This document shows, in pieces, positions 36,510 to 48,093 of a stretch of DNA of 64,000 bases (position 1 is its first letter; each line of letters begins with the position of its first letter). The stretch covers positions 215,842-279,841 of the forward strand of contig NZ_JAJHUO010000004.1 in NCBI RefSeq assembly GCF_020859565.1, written 5' to 3'. Source of the DNA: Saccharothrix luteola (GTDB taxonomy: Bacteria; Actinomycetota; Actinomycetes; Mycobacteriales; Pseudonocardiaceae). The position numbers were made by a program, and so were the translations under genes. The notes under the pieces were generated by a model. It did not search any database. It was not told where the DNA came from and was given only the letters and a program-made list of their open reading frames with translations.

Positions 36510-37132
36510 CGCAGGATCGCCAGCACGCGTCGGCTGTAGCCGTCCACATCGGACAGGCCGAGCTTGTCGAAGATCGAGTTGATGTGCTTCTCCACCGCGC
36601 TGCGCGACACGTGCAGCCGGGACGCGATCGCGTTGTTCGTGTGCCCCTCGGCCATGTGCGCCAACACCTGCCGCTCCCGCTCGGTCAGCACGTCCAGCGG
36701 GTGGGTCGTCCGGGCCAGCAGCCGGCGCACCACCTCCGGGTCGAACGCCACGTCGCCCGCGCCGACCCGGCGCAGCGCGTCCAGGAACTCCTCCACCTGG
36801 ACCACCCGGTCCTTGAGCAGGTAGCCCACGCCGTCGGCGTGCTCGGTGAGCAGGTCGACGGCGTAGCGCTGCTCGACGTACTGCGACAGCACCAGCACGC
36901 CGACGCCGGGGAACCGCCTGCGGATCTCCAGCGCGGCCTTCAGGCCCTCGTCGGAGTTCGTGGGGGGCATCCGCACGTCGGTCACCACGACGTCCGGCAG
37001 GTGCGCCGCCACCGCGCTGATCAGCGCTTCCGCGTCACCCACGGCCGCGAGCACGTCGTGGCCCTCCTCGAGGAGCAGCCGCACCAGGCCCTCGCGCAGC
37101 AACGTCGAGTCCTCCGCCAGGATCACCCGCAC
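36494..37132 (-). CDS. NarL/FixJ-type response regulator
   Basis: 212 residues. Receiver domain VRVILAEDSTLLREGLVRLL with the acid pair at 7-8, phosphorylatable Asp in VVVTDVRMP (about 53), Lys in YLLKD (about 107), then a LuxR HTH: LTERERQVLAHMAEGHTNNA then IASRLHVSRSAVEKHINSIF. The start GTG overlaps the end of the histidine kinase gene, so kinase and regulator are co-translated. Targets unknown. Confidence 0.95.
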   Translation of the reverse strand: MRVILAEDSTLLREGLVRLLLEEGHDVLAAVGDAEALISAVAAHLPDVVVTDVRMPPTNSDEGLKAALEIRRRFPGVGVLVLSQYVEQRYAVDLLTEHADGVGYLLKDRVVQVEEFLDALRRVGAGDVAFDPEVVRRLLARTTHPLDVLTERERQVLAHMAEGHTNNAIASRLHVSRSAVEKHINSIFDKLGLSDVDGYSRRVLAILRYLRA

Positions 37133-38196
37133 GGCACGTCCGCGGTGATCACCGTGGGACCGCCGACCGGGCTGGTCACGTCGAACGCGCCGTCCAGCGC
37201 GAGCACCCGCCGGGACAGACCGGCCAGCCCGCCGCCGGCCGGGTCCGCTCCCCCGACGCCGTCGTCCACGACCCGCACGCGCACCGCGCCGGCCTCCTCG
37301 GTGATGTCCACGCCGATCATGGTCGCACCCGAGTGCTTGGCCGCGTTCGTCACCGCCTCGCAGACCACGAAGTACACCGCGGTCTCCACCTGCGGCGCGG
37401 CGGCCAGCGGCGCGCACGTGATCCGCACCGGGATCGCGGACCGGTCCGCCACCGCCTCCAGCGCGTCGACCAGCCCCAACGAGTCCAGCGCCGCCGGGTA
37501 CACCCGCCAGGCCACCTCGCGCAGGTCCTCCAGGACGTGCCGGGACTCCTCGTGCGCCTGCGCGAGCAGCTCGTCGGCGTGGCCCGGGTTGCGGCGGGCG
37601 CGGCCGAGCAGCATGCCCAGCGCGACCAGCCGTTGCTGCACGCCGTCGTGCAGGTCGCGTTCGATGCGCCTGCGCTCGGCGTCGACGGCCGCCACGATGC
37701 CCGCCCGGCTCGCGGCCAGCTCGTCGATGCGCAGGCGCAGCAGCTCCGACTCGCTCGGGCCGAGCCAGCGCCGGGCGACCTTCCCCTCCAGCGCGATCAC
37801 GCCGATGATGCCCTGCACCTCGATGTAGAGCAGGACCAGGCCGATCAGCCCCGTCCACAGGAAGGCCGTCCAGTCGTCGGAGCGGTCCAGGCCGCTCTCC
37901 GGACCGCCCGCGACCAGCCGGTACAGCACGATGACGCCCATCGCCAGGCCGTAGAACAGCCACGCCAGCACGAACCCGCCGAACAGCCCGACCGGCGCGC
38001 GCACGGCCAGGTAGCGCAGCGCCTGCTCCCGCGTCGGCTCCGCGCTGTCGATGCCGAGGAACGTCCGCAGCCGCCGCCGTTCCAGCCCGGCGACCGCGAC
38101 GGCCGCCTTCCGGGCGAAAACCACGACGACCAGATCCACCAGCGCGGAGCCGAAACCGAGCAACAATCCGGCAACAGCGCGCAACCCCCTGTGCAC
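37123..38196 (-). CDS. NarX/DesK-type sensor histidine kinase
   Basis: 357 residues. Two or three N-terminal membrane helices (about 10-30, 80-102, 120-145), a short linker, HisKA_3 with ERDLHDGVQQRLVALGMLL (phospho-His in DLHDGVQ), and a HATPase_c domain with CEAVTNAAKHSG (N box) and DDGVGGAD (G1 box). No extracellular sensing domain, so it may sense membrane state, as DesK does. Partner of the response regulator just downstream. Confidence 0.93.
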   Translation of the reverse strand: MHRGLRAVAGLLLGFGSALVDLVVVVFARKAAVAVAGLERRRLRTFLGIDSAEPTREQALRYLAVRAPVGLFGGFVLAWLFYGLAMGVIVLYRLVAGGPESGLDRSDDWTAFLWTGLIGLVLLYIEVQGIIGVIALEGKVARRWLGPSESELLRLRIDELAASRAGIVAAVDAERRRIERDLHDGVQQRLVALGMLLGRARRNPGHADELLAQAHEESRHVLEDLREVAWRVYPAALDSLGLVDALEAVADRSAIPVRITCAPLAAAPQVETAVYFVVCEAVTNAAKHSGATMIGVDITEEAGAVRVRVVDDGVGGADPAGGGLAGLSRRVLALDGAFDVTSPVGGPTVITADVPCG

Positions 38197-38264
38197 CTGG
38201 TCGAGGCTAGTCGACCCGATCGTGCTATTGGCGATCGCACATCCCTGTGCAGAGGATCTGTGTT

Positions 38265-39596
38265 GTGGGCACAATCGCGGTCATCGGCGCAGGTCAAGCG
38301 GGCTTGGTGTTATCGGCGGCGCTCTTGCGCGCCGGATGGCGGGTCACCCTCTACTCCGACCGGACGGCCGAGGAGCACCTCGACGACCGCGGCCGGCCCA
38401 CCGCCTGCCTGTTCGGCGACCAGGTCGAGTACGAGGCCGAGCTGGGCCTCGACTTCTGGCCCGAGGCGTCCCGGATGCGCCGCATCCACCTGGACCTGTT
38501 CACGGAGGACCGCTCGCTGGCGTTCTCGGTCGACGCGCCGCTTCGCAAGCCCGCGCTGGCCGTCGACCAGCGGTTGAAGTTCTCCGCCGGGCTCGAGGAG
38601 CTGGAGTCGCGCGGCGCGTCCGTGGTGATCGACACGGTCGACGTCGACGACCTGGACCGGCTGGCCGCATCGCACGACCTGGTGGTCGTCACGGCCGGGC
38701 ACAAGTCGCTGACCGGCCTGTTCGAGCGCGATCCGGTCCGGTCGGTGCACTCGGAGCCGCAGCGCAGCCTGTTCATGGTCAACATCCACGGCTACGAGAT
38801 GGCGGCCCGGCCCGAGCACCGGGAGGGCGTGTTCTCGTTCCTGCCGGGCACGCTGGAGGTGTTCTGGATCCCGTTCCACGACAAGGACGTCGGCGAGTCG
38901 CGCAGCATCGTGGTCGAGGCGGCGCCGGGCGGTCGCGCGGACCGCTTCGGCGACGTGAACTCGGCCGACGAGGGCTTGGCCGTGCTCAAGGACGTGGTGG
39001 ACGACCTGTTCCCGCACGAGTCGGCGTTCCTGCGGCCCGCGCGCCCGACCAGCCCGGTGACCTGGATCAAGGGCCAGATCGTGCCGGTGGTGCGCAAGCC
39101 GGTCGCCGTGCTGCCGTCCGGGCGGCACGTGCTCGGCCTCGGCGACGCCGTCGTGCTCAACGACCCGCTGGCCGGCCAGGGCGCGAACAACGCCACCCGG
39201 ATGGCCCGGTTCTTCGCCGAGGAGCTGACCGCCCACGGCGGCCCCTTCACCGCGTCGTGGCTGACCGAGAGGTTCGACGAGTGGTGGGAGCGCGGCTGCT
39301 ACACCAGCGACTTCTCCAACGGGCTGCTCGCGCCGCTCAACGACGAGCAGAAGACCGTGATGCTCGCCGCGTCACGCCGCGAGGACATCGGCGAGCAGCT
39401 GTGGGAGGGATTCAACGACCCGTCGTCGCTGTTCCCTTGGTTCTTCGACGCGGCGGCCACCCGGGAGTTCCTGGCCCGGCGCAACGTGCGTCAACTGGAC
39501 GTGCTGCGGTACAAGCTGGGCGTCGGGGTGAACCTGCTGGGTCAGAAGGCGTCGAGGCTGTTCAAGCGGCCTGTCGGCCCGACAGCGACGCCTTGA
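38265..39596 (+). CDS. styrene/indole monooxygenase-like FAD protein
   Basis: 443 residues. Group E flavoprotein monooxygenase (StyA-like): N-terminal FAD motif [29 protein letters not shown], and the GDAVVLNDPLAGQGANNATRM FAD-binding end. StyA enzymes epoxidise aryl alkenes with reduced FAD from a separate reductase (StyB); no reductase gene is adjacent. GTG at 38265 is chosen because AGAGGA lies 8 bases before it. Divergent from the kinase gene; the 3' end overlaps the next gene by 35 bases, convergently. Confidence 0.85.
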   Translation: MGTIAVIGAGQAGLVLSAALLRAGWRVTLYSDRTAEEHLDDRGRPTACLFGDQVEYEAELGLDFWPEASRMRRIHLDLFTEDRSLAFSVDAPLRKPALAVDQRLKFSAGLEELESRGASVVIDTVDVDDLDRLAASHDLVVVTAGHKSLTGLFERDPVRSVHSEPQRSLFMVNIHGYEMAARPEHREGVFSFLPGTLEVFWIPFHDKDVGESRSIVVEAAPGGRADRFGDVNSADEGLAVLKDVVDDLFPHESAFLRPARPTSPVTWIKGQIVPVVRKPVAVLPSGRHVLGLGDAVVLNDPLAGQGANNATRMARFFAEELTAHGGPFTASWLTERFDEWWERGCYTSDFSNGLLAPLNDEQKTVMLAASRREDIGEQLWEGFNDPSSLFPWFFDAAATREFLARRNVRQLDVLRYKLGVGVNLLGQKASRLFKRPVGPTATP

Positions 39597-40602
39597 TCTC
39601 CTTCGCCGCCGCACGCCCCGCACGGGTGGCGCCGACCGTGCTGGCCGACGGGCCGTAGCCGACGAGGTGGACGCGCGGGTCGGCGACGACCCTCGTGCCG
39701 TCGAGCCGGATGCCGCCGCCGGGTCCGCGCAGGCGCAACGGGGCGAGGTGGTCGAGGGCGGCGCGGAACCCCGTCGCCCACAGGATGGCGTCGACCCGCT
39801 CGTGCGCGCCGTCGGGCCAGACCACGCCGTCCTCGGTGATCCGGTCGAACACCGGCCGCCGGGCCAGTACGCCGGTCTCCAGGGCTTCGCGGACGGCCGG
39901 GGTGAGGCTCAGGCCGGTCACGCTGACCACGCTGCGCGGCGGCAGGCCGCGGCGGACGCGGTCCTCCACCTTGGCGACCACCGCACGGCCGAGTTCCGGC
40001 GTGAACGGCTCGTCGGAGAACTCCGGCTCGCGGCGGGTCGCCCAGGTGGTGCGGGCGGCGTGCCGGTCGATCTCCAGCAGCTGCTGCACGGCCGACGTGC
40101 CGCCGCCGACCACGACGACGTGCTGCCCGGCGAACTCCTCCGGCCCCCGGTACTGCGACGAGTGCAGCTGACGGCCCCGGAACAGCTCCTGGCCGGGGTA
40201 GCGGGGCCAGAACGGGCGGGTCCACGTGCCGGTGGCGTTGACCAGCGCCTCGGCCTCCCAGACGCCACCGTCGGTCTCCACGCGCAGCAGGCCGCCGTGG
40301 TCGCGGACGGCGTGCACGCGCACCGGCCGCCGCACCTCGATGCCGTTGCGGCGCTCGAAGTCGGCGAAGTAGGCGGGCAGCACCTCGTTGGCGGGCGCGG
40401 TCGGGTCCGGCTCGGCGAACGGCATGCCCGGCAGGTCGTGGATGCCGTGCACGGTCGCCATCCGCAACGTCGGCCAGCGGTGCCGCCACGCGCCGCCCGG
40501 ACCGGCGTCCGCGTCCAGCACGACGTGGTCGAGGTTCGCGCGCTTGAGGAAGTAGGCCGCCGACAACCCCGCCTGACCTGCACCGATGACCACCACGTCC
40601 AT
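39562..40602 (-). CDS. CzcO-like NAD(P)/FAD-dependent oxidoreductase
   Basis: 346 residues. FAD motif [20 protein letters not shown], then [13 protein letters not shown] and NAD(P) motif [15 protein letters not shown] motif as NATGTW. This is the small flavin monooxygenase/CzcO-type family, which oxidises small lipophilic molecules or cation-related substrates. It lacks the full BVMO fingerprint. Divergent from the LLM-class oxidoreductase, 94 bases apart. Confidence 0.88.
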   Translation of the reverse strand: MDVVVIGAGQAGLSAAYFLKRANLDHVVLDADAGPGGAWRHRWPTLRMATVHGIHDLPGMPFAEPDPTAPANEVLPAYFADFERRNGIEVRRPVRVHAVRDHGGLLRVETDGGVWEAEALVNATGTWTRPFWPRYPGQELFRGRQLHSSQYRGPEEFAGQHVVVVGGGTSAVQQLLEIDRHAARTTWATRREPEFSDEPFTPELGRAVVAKVEDRVRRGLPPRSVVSVTGLSLTPAVREALETGVLARRPVFDRITEDGVVWPDGAHERVDAILWATGFRAALDHLAPLRLRGPGGGIRLDGTRVVADPRVHLVGYGPSASTVGATRAGRAAAKEIKASLSGRQAA

Positions 40603-40696
40603 ACCTTGGTCAACGCAGGCTTCGGGTCGGGCCTTTCCCGGTGTCGCGACCGTCACACCAGGAAGGCATTCGGGGTCTTCGGCGTTGGTCGAAGGC

Positions 40697-41740
<1,044 letters not shown>

Positions 41741-42028
41741 CGGTTCCGCCACGGGGCGCGATGATCGTAGTGGAGCGCGCACGCCCCCCGACGCGCTCCC
41801 CAACTTCCGGGCGCTCCGCGCGCCCGATCGCTCGGCCGCCGCCGACCCGCGTGGTCGCCGCCAGGTGTGGCGCCGCCCACGCGGGCAGCCGTGCGTCATC
41901 ACGGCTTGGCCACAGGCAGGCACCAGGTGCGAATCAAGGCCCCTGTTCGGTCACCGAGCAACCCCCGGCACCGTCATGGTGGTGGCAGTCGCAGTCAAGC
42001 CCACCGCCGGGGCGGGAAGGGGAGGTTC

Positions 42029-42559
42029 GTGAAGTTCGCCAGACTGGCCGTCGGCGTGTGCCTAGGCCTGGCAATGGCGGGATGTGCGGACCCCTCCGAC
42101 ATTTCCACGCCCCCCGGTCCGTCCGCGGTGGCCGAGCAGCGCGGCGACGAGCCGTCGTCGGCCTCGTTCACGGCGTTCGGCACCCAGCGCGTGTGGGGCA
42201 ACGGCATGGCGGTCACCGTGGCCGCGCCGAGGTCGCTCAGACCGAGCGACACGTCGTTCCCGCAGTCGCCGCGCACCGCCGTGTTCACGCTGACCGTGGT
42301 CAACGGCACCAAGACCGCCTACCGCACCAGCCAGCTGTCCGTGCGCGCGCTGGTCGACGGCCAGCCGGTCGCCGAGGTGCGCGACTCCGTGCAGGGGCTC
42401 AACGGCGTCGGCGCCGGGGTGAACGAGGTGGCGCCCGGTGCGGAGACCGTGCTGACGATGGCGTTCGCCGTGCCCGCCGACCCGGTGCGGTTGCGGCTCG
42501 TGGTCGAGCCGAACGGCGCCGACCAGGACCCGAGCGCGACGTTCGAGGGCGTCGCCTGA
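42029..42559 (+). CDS. lipoprotein with DUF4352-like beta domain
   Basis: 176 residues. Lipobox LGLAMAGC places the lipidated Cys at about residue 18. After a Pro/Ser linker comes a single beta-sandwich region with WGNGMAVTVAAPRSL and FTLTVVNGTKTAYRTSQLSV, like telokin-like DUF4352 domains. Extracytoplasmic. GTG start with GGGGAGG upstream. 19 bases before the peroxiredoxin gene, so possibly co-transcribed. Confidence 0.8.
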   Translation: MKFARLAVGVCLGLAMAGCADPSDISTPPGPSAVAEQRGDEPSSASFTAFGTQRVWGNGMAVTVAAPRSLRPSDTSFPQSPRTAVFTLTVVNGTKTAYRTSQLSVRALVDGQPVAEVRDSVQGLNGVGAGVNEVAPGAETVLTMAFAVPADPVRLRLVVEPNGADQDPSATFEGVA

Positions 42560-42578
42560 CCTTGTAGCGTCTGGGGCC

Positions 42579-43052
42579 ATGACCGAGCAGAAGCGCCTGT
42601 CCCCGGGCGACCAGGCCCCGGCGTTCACGCTGCCCGACAGCGAGGGCAAGCCCGTCTCGCTTTCCGACTACGCCGGCCGCTCCGTGGTCGTCTACTTCTA
42701 CCCGGCCGCTGGCACGCCCGGCTGCACGAAGCAGGCGTGCGACTTCCGCGACAGCATCGGCGACCTCGCGTCGTCGGGCTACGAGGTCGTCGGCATCTCG
42801 CCCGACAAGCCGGAGAAGCTGGCCAAGTTCGCCGAGGCGGAGGGCCTGAACTTCCCGCTGCTGTCCGACGTCGACCGCAAGGTGCTGACCGAGTGGGGGG
42901 CGTTCGGGGAGAAGCAGAACTACGGCCGGACCGTCATGGGCGTGATCCGCTCGACGTTCCTGGTCGACCCCGAGGGGAAGGTCGAGAAGGCGATGTACAA
43001 CGTCCGCGCGACCGGCCACGTGGCCAAGCTGCTGCGCGAGCTGCCCGCCTGA
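42579..43052 (+). CDS. bcp: thioredoxin-dependent peroxiredoxin (BCP/PrxQ)
   Basis: 157 residues. Reduces hydrogen and organic peroxides. Peroxidatic Cys 49 in AAGTPGCT and resolving Cys 54 in KQACDFRD, the PrxQ pair spaced by four residues; GISPDKPEKLAKFAE and VIRSTFLVDPEGKV are family standard. Full length. Confidence 0.96.
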   Translation: MTEQKRLSPGDQAPAFTLPDSEGKPVSLSDYAGRSVVVYFYPAAGTPGCTKQACDFRDSIGDLASSGYEVVGISPDKPEKLAKFAEAEGLNFPLLSDVDRKVLTEWGAFGEKQNYGRTVMGVIRSTFLVDPEGKVEKAMYNVRATGHVAKLLRELPA

Positions 43053-43124
43053 TCACCCGTACGACCGATTGCCGGGTGTCCTCCCCTGCTCGAACCTGTC
43101 GGTTCGGAGCACGGGGAGGGCACC

Positions 43125-46100
43125 ATCGCCATTCTGGAGGCGGCGGCCGGCAAGATCGGTGAGGCCGTCGCGCAGCACGCGGCGAAGTCCTGGCTGGCAC
43201 GCCGGCGGGCGTCGCGCGACCGCACGGCGTCGTTGGCTTCACTGGCCGCCGAAGAGCTGTCGTCGATCCGCCAACGTGACCGGTTGGATCACCTGGTCGT
43301 GGGCATCGGCCACCAGGTGGGCGACCAGCTCGAACCGCTGTTGGCGGCCAAGTTCGCGTCCCTGCCCGATGGCGAGGTCGAGGCGGCCCTGGACGCCGTG
43401 GTCGACGCGTTGCGCGAGCTGGACCTCTCCGACGAGGCGCTGCTGGCCGCCGACGCCGACCCCGAGCTGCTGGCCCGGCGGGTGCGGGCGACGCTCGTCC
43501 GCGACGCCGGGCTGTCCGAGCCGGCGACCCGCCTGTACGAGATCGCGCTCGACCAGGCGTGCCGCTACCTCGTCCAGGTGATCCGGCACCTGCCGGCGTT
43601 CCAGCCGCGGGCGTTGGCGGAGGTGCTGGCCCGGGCGTCGCAGCAGGCCGCGTTGCTGGAGGACGTGCTGTCCCGGCTGCCGCGCACCAGCCTGCACGCG
43701 CCGACCGGCGCGGACACCGACGAGGAGTTCCGCGACGAGTACCTGCGCTACGTGGCGAACAGCGTGGACCGCCTCGAACTGCTGGGCCTGACCATGCGCC
43801 ACCGGCCGAAGCTCGCGTTGAGCGTGGCCTACCTGAGCCTTAGCGTCACCGACCAGGACCACCGCGGCTCCCGCTTCGAGTTCGACCGCTGGTTCGGCGC
43901 CGACGTGGACCACGGGCACGGGTCGATGCGGGTGGAGGCGGCCATCGGCAACGCCGACCGCACGTTGGTGCGCGGTGAGGCCGGGTCGGGCAAGACCACG
44001 TTGCTGGACTGGCTGGCCGTGACGGCGGCGCGGGAGGCGTTCACCGACCGGCTGTCGTCGTGGAACGGCCTGGTGCCGCTGGTCGTGCGGCTGCGCCGGT
44101 ACGCGGACTCGCCGCTGCCTCGGCCCGAGCAGTTCCTGGACCACGCGGCGGGGTGGTTGGCCGGGCTCATGCCTCGGGGCTGGGTGCACCGCGTGCTGCG
44201 CGCCGGTCAGGGGTTGGTGCTGGTCGACGGGGTGGACGAGGTGCCGGCGGGTCGGCGTCGGCTGGTGCGGGAGTGGCTGCGGGAGCTGGTGACGGCGTTC
44301 CCCTCGGCGCGGGTGGTGGTGACGTCCCGGCCGGCGGCGGCGGACCAGCGGTGGCTGCACGACGAGGGTTTCGGCTCGGTGCTGCTGGAGCAGATGAGCC
44401 CGGCCGACGTGCGGGTGTTCCTCCAGCGTTGGCACGAGGCCGCGCGTGATGCCGAGTCGTTGCCGTGCGCGCCGGAGGACCTGCCGGTGGCGGAGCGGCG
44501 GTTGCTGCGGCAGTTGGACAACCGGCCGCACTTGCGGGCGTTGGCCGCGTCGCCGTTGTTGTGCGCGATGCTGTGCGCGTTGAACCTGGGGCGGACTTCG
44601 GAGCTGCCGCAGAGCCGGATGGAGCTGTACCAGGCGGCGTTGACCATGCTGCTGGATTTGAGGGACGCCGAGCGCCAGATCGCGGGGATGCTGAGCGGGA
44701 CCGAGAAGACCGTGCTGCTGCGCGACCTGGCGTGGCGGCTGATCCAGGCCGGTCGGAGTGAACTGCCACTCGATCGGGCGGTCTCCTTCGTGTCGATGAA
44801 GCTGCCTTCGATGCCCACCGTGGAGTCCTCGGCGGAGGTCGTGCTGGCACACCTGCTGGAGCGGAGCGGGGTGCTGCGCGAACCGGTGTCGGGTCGGGTC
44901 GACTTCGTGCACCGGACGTTCCAGGAGTACCTGGCCGCGAGCGAGGCCACCGAGCAGGAGCACATCGAGACGTTGGCCGGGAACGCGCACCTGGACACGT
45001 GGCGCGAGACCGTGGTCATGGCGTGCGGTCACGGCAAGCGCTCGCAAACCAAGGCTTTGCTGACTCAGATCCTGGACCGGGCGGACTCTGAACCCCGCCA
45101 CGCCCGCCGATTACGGCTCTTGGCCGCCGCATGCCTGGAGACCGTCACCGATGTGGACGCCGAGGTGCACCATCGGATCGACCGGGTCATCCGCGACCAC
45201 CTCGTGCCGCCCCGGAGCGTCCGGGAGACCCGTTCCCTGGCGTCCATCGGCCACCGGGTGCTGCGCTACCTGCCGGAGACGCTGGACGACCTCTCACCGG
45301 CTGCTGCCGCCGCCACCACTCGCGCCGTGGCTCTGACGGGCATCGCGGACGCCATCCCCCGACTCTCCCGCTACGCCCAGGACCGCAGGCAGGCCGTGCA
45401 ACTGGAGCTGGCCAAGGCGTGGGAGTACTTCGACCCGGAGCGGTACGCGCGGGAGGTGCTGGCCGACGCGCCGCTGCGGTCCGGCACCATCCACGTGACG
45501 GAGGCCCGGTTGGTGAAGCACCTGCCCCTGCTCCGGAACCTGTCCTGGACGACTTTGCGGCTGGCCGGACCGCACGCCGATTTCCGGCTCGTCCGGGGGG
45601 TTCCGCACCTGAAGTACCTGCACCAGGACGTGGAAGGCGACATCGACCTCGCCCCGCTGGCCGAGCACACGGAGCTCCAGCAGCTGTTCATCCCGGGTGC
45701 GCAGGGCTACCGCAATCTCGATGCGCTCGAAGTTCTGCCGGACCTGGAGGAGCTGGCCCTCGGCAAACTGGCCGAGCTCGACGGGTTGGCGCGACTGCGG
45801 AAGCTCGACTTCCTCGCCGTCAGACTCCTCCCCGAGGCGGGCCCGAGCCTCGCGCCCTTGCGCCACCTGCCTCTGCGCTACCTCGGCCTGTACTGGGGCG
45901 CGACGCCGGAGGTGCTCGACGACATCGCCGACCATTTTCCTGGCCTCGAAAGCCTCCACCTGGGCGGCGAGATCGCGCAGCGCCTTGATCCCGTGACCGG
46001 TCTCAAGAAGCTGCGAGAGCTGACGCTGAGGGCCAAGTCCAAGCCGCTCGACCTGCGACCCATCCGGGGCATGACCCTGGAACTCTGGCTCTCGCCCCGG

Positions 46101-46157
46101 GACGAGCACATCGGCTTGGACGAGTTGGGCCCCGGGGTGACGGTCAGCTACTACTGA
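43125..46157 (+). CDS. NACHT-domain STAND NTPase (bNACHT-like, putative phage defence)
   Basis: Large STAND protein. N-terminal helical domain of the NACHT-associated type (AAAGKIGEAVAQHAAKSW onward). Counting from the TTG at 43233: NACHT Walker A GEAGSGKTT at 248-256, Walker B GLVLVDGVDEVP at 327-338, TSRP at 364-367, and an EYLAASEA end near 570. The C-terminal 250 residues contain LRR-like repeats (HLKYLHQDVEGDIDLAPLAE, LEVLPDLEELALGKLAEL). bNACHT proteins stop phage by abortive mechanisms in other bacteria; here that is inference. The start is doubtful: TTG 43233 lacks a ribosome binding site and cuts the helical domain, whereas ATC 43125 has GGGGAGGG 4 bases upstream and keeps it whole. 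Confidence 0.88.
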   Translation: MAILEAAAGKIGEAVAQHAAKSWLARRRASRDRTASLASLAAEELSSIRQRDRLDHLVVGIGHQVGDQLEPLLAAKFASLPDGEVEAALDAVVDALRELDLSDEALLAADADPELLARRVRATLVRDAGLSEPATRLYEIALDQACRYLVQVIRHLPAFQPRALAEVLARASQQAALLEDVLSRLPRTSLHAPTGADTDEEFRDEYLRYVANSVDRLELLGLTMRHRPKLALSVAYLSLSVTDQDHRGSRFEFDRWFGADVDHGHGSMRVEAAIGNADRTLVRGEAGSGKTTLLDWLAVTAAREAFTDRLSSWNGLVPLVVRLRRYADSPLPRPEQFLDHAAGWLAGLMPRGWVHRVLRAGQGLVLVDGVDEVPAGRRRLVREWLRELVTAFPSARVVVTSRPAAADQRWLHDEGFGSVLLEQMSPADVRVFLQRWHEAARDAESLPCAPEDLPVAERRLLRQLDNRPHLRALAASPLLCAMLCALNLGRTSELPQSRMELYQAALTMLLDLRDAERQIAGMLSGTEKTVLLRDLAWRLIQAGRSELPLDRAVSFVSMKLPSMPTVESSAEVVLAHLLERSGVLREPVSGRVDFVHRTFQEYLAASEATEQEHIETLAGNAHLDTWRETVVMACGHGKRSQTKALLTQILDRADSEPRHARRLRLLAAACLETVTDVDAEVHHRIDRVIRDHLVPPRSVRETRSLASIGHRVLRYLPETLDDLSPAAAAATTRAVALTGIADAIPRLSRYAQDRRQAVQLELAKAWEYFDPERYAREVLADAPLRSGTIHVTEARLVKHLPLLRNLSWTTLRLAGPHADFRLVRGVPHLKYLHQDVEGDIDLAPLAEHTELQQLFIPGAQGYRNLDALEVLPDLEELALGKLAELDGLARLRKLDFLAVRLLPEAGPSLAPLRHLPLRYLGLYWGATPEVLDDIADHFPGLESLHLGGEIAQRLDPVTGLKKLRELTLRAKSKPLDLRPIRGMTLELWLSPRDEHIGLDELGPGVTVSYY

Positions 46158-46749
46158 GCCAGCTCGCGCAGGTGCGGGAGCAGGAGGCGCAGGGCGCGGC
46201 CCCGGTGGGAGATCTCGTCCTTCTGGTCCGGGGTCAGCTCGGCCGAGGTGACGTCATGACCCTCCGGGCGGAAGATCGGGTCGTAGCCGAAGCCGTTCTC
46301 GCCGGCAGGCTCGCGGGTGATGGTGCCGCGCCACTCACCGCGCACCACCGTCTCCGCGCCGGGGCCCGCCACGAACGCCGCCGTGCAGACGAAGGCCGCT
46401 CCCCTGCGCTCGTCCGGCACGTCACGGAGTTGGCCGAGGACCAGGTCCAGGTTGGCCTGGTCGTCGCCGTGCCGGCCGGACCAGCGGGCCGACAGGACGC
46501 CCGGCATGCCGTTCAACGCGTCGATGGCGATACCGGAATCGTCCGCGACCGACGGGAGGCCGGTGGCGTTGAACGCGTCACGGGCCTTGGCCAGGGCGTT
46601 GCCCTCGAACGTGGGATCGGTCTCCGGGGCCTCCGGGAACTCCGGCACGTCGTCCAGGCCGACCACCTCGATCCCCTCCAGCCCTTCGGCCAGCAGGATG
46701 CGGCGCAGTTCGCCGAGCTTCTTCTTGTTCCGCGAGGCCAGGAGCAGCT

Positions 46750-46753
<4 letters not shown>
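46151..46753 (-). CDS. rdgB: XTP/dITP diphosphatase (RdgB/HAM1)
   Basis: 200 residues. Hydrolyses dITP and XTP to keep deaminated purines out of DNA. Family motifs: [59 protein letters not shown] and [14 protein letters not shown] start overlaps the rph stop (GTGA). The 3' end overlaps the NACHT gene stop by 7 bases. rph-rdgB order is conserved in actinobacteria. Confidence 0.97.
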
Positions 46754-47514
<761 letters not shown>

Positions 47515-47568
47515 GGCACTACCCTATGTCGCTGAACCCGGGAGCAACCCACCGGCGTAGGGAGAGAC

Positions 47569-48093
47569 ATGGCACTCGCAGACGACCTGGTGACGATCTT
47601 CGGTCTCCCCGCGCACCCGCTGCTGGTCCACGCCGTGGTGGTGCTGCTCCCGCTGGCCGCCGCGGGCGCCGCCGCGCTGGCCGTCGTGCCCCGGTGGCGG
47701 CAGCGGTACGCGTGGCCCCTGCTGGGCGTGACGCTGGTGGCCGTCGGCTCGGTGCCGCTGGCGCAGTGGGCGGGCGAGCAGCTGATCGCGAAGATGCAGG
47801 CGGCGGGTTTCGAGGACCCGGCGGCCCAGCGGCACGCCGACCTGGGCAACGACCTGCTGCCGTTCGCGCTGGGGTTCTTCGTGGTCGTGGTGGCCCTGCT
47901 CGTCGCAGGCCGCCTGGCCGACCGCGAACGCGTGGCCGCCGTCGAGGACCCGGCCGTGCCGAAGACGTGGCGCCGCATCTCGACGGTCGTCGCCGTCCTG
48001 GTCATCGCCGCCGGCGCCGCCGCCACCGTCCAGACCGTCCGCATCGGCCACAGCGGCTCGACCGCCGTCTACGACTACGTGAGCACCATCTGA
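47569..48093 (+). CDS. DUF2231 membrane protein
   Basis: 174 residues, four membrane helices. Starts with the DUF2231 hallmark GLPAHPLLVHAVVVLLPL. Unknown function; the HPLLVH His residues are the conserved feature. A second DUF2231-like protein is at 57428-57952. Inserted between rph and the MBL gene relative to mycobacterial order, divergent from rph. Confidence 0.85.
   Translation: MALADDLVTIFGLPAHPLLVHAVVVLLPLAAAGAAALAVVPRWRQRYAWPLLGVTLVAVGSVPLAQWAGEQLIAKMQAAGFEDPAAQRHADLGNDLLPFALGFFVVVVALLVAGRLADRERVAAVEDPAVPKTWRRISTVVAVLVIAAGAAATVQTVRIGHSGSTAVYDYVSTI

Noticed and set aside
41741..42028. Small gene or RNA in the region before the lipoprotein gene
   Set aside because: No start with ribosome binding site, no cloverleaf and no strong hairpin found.
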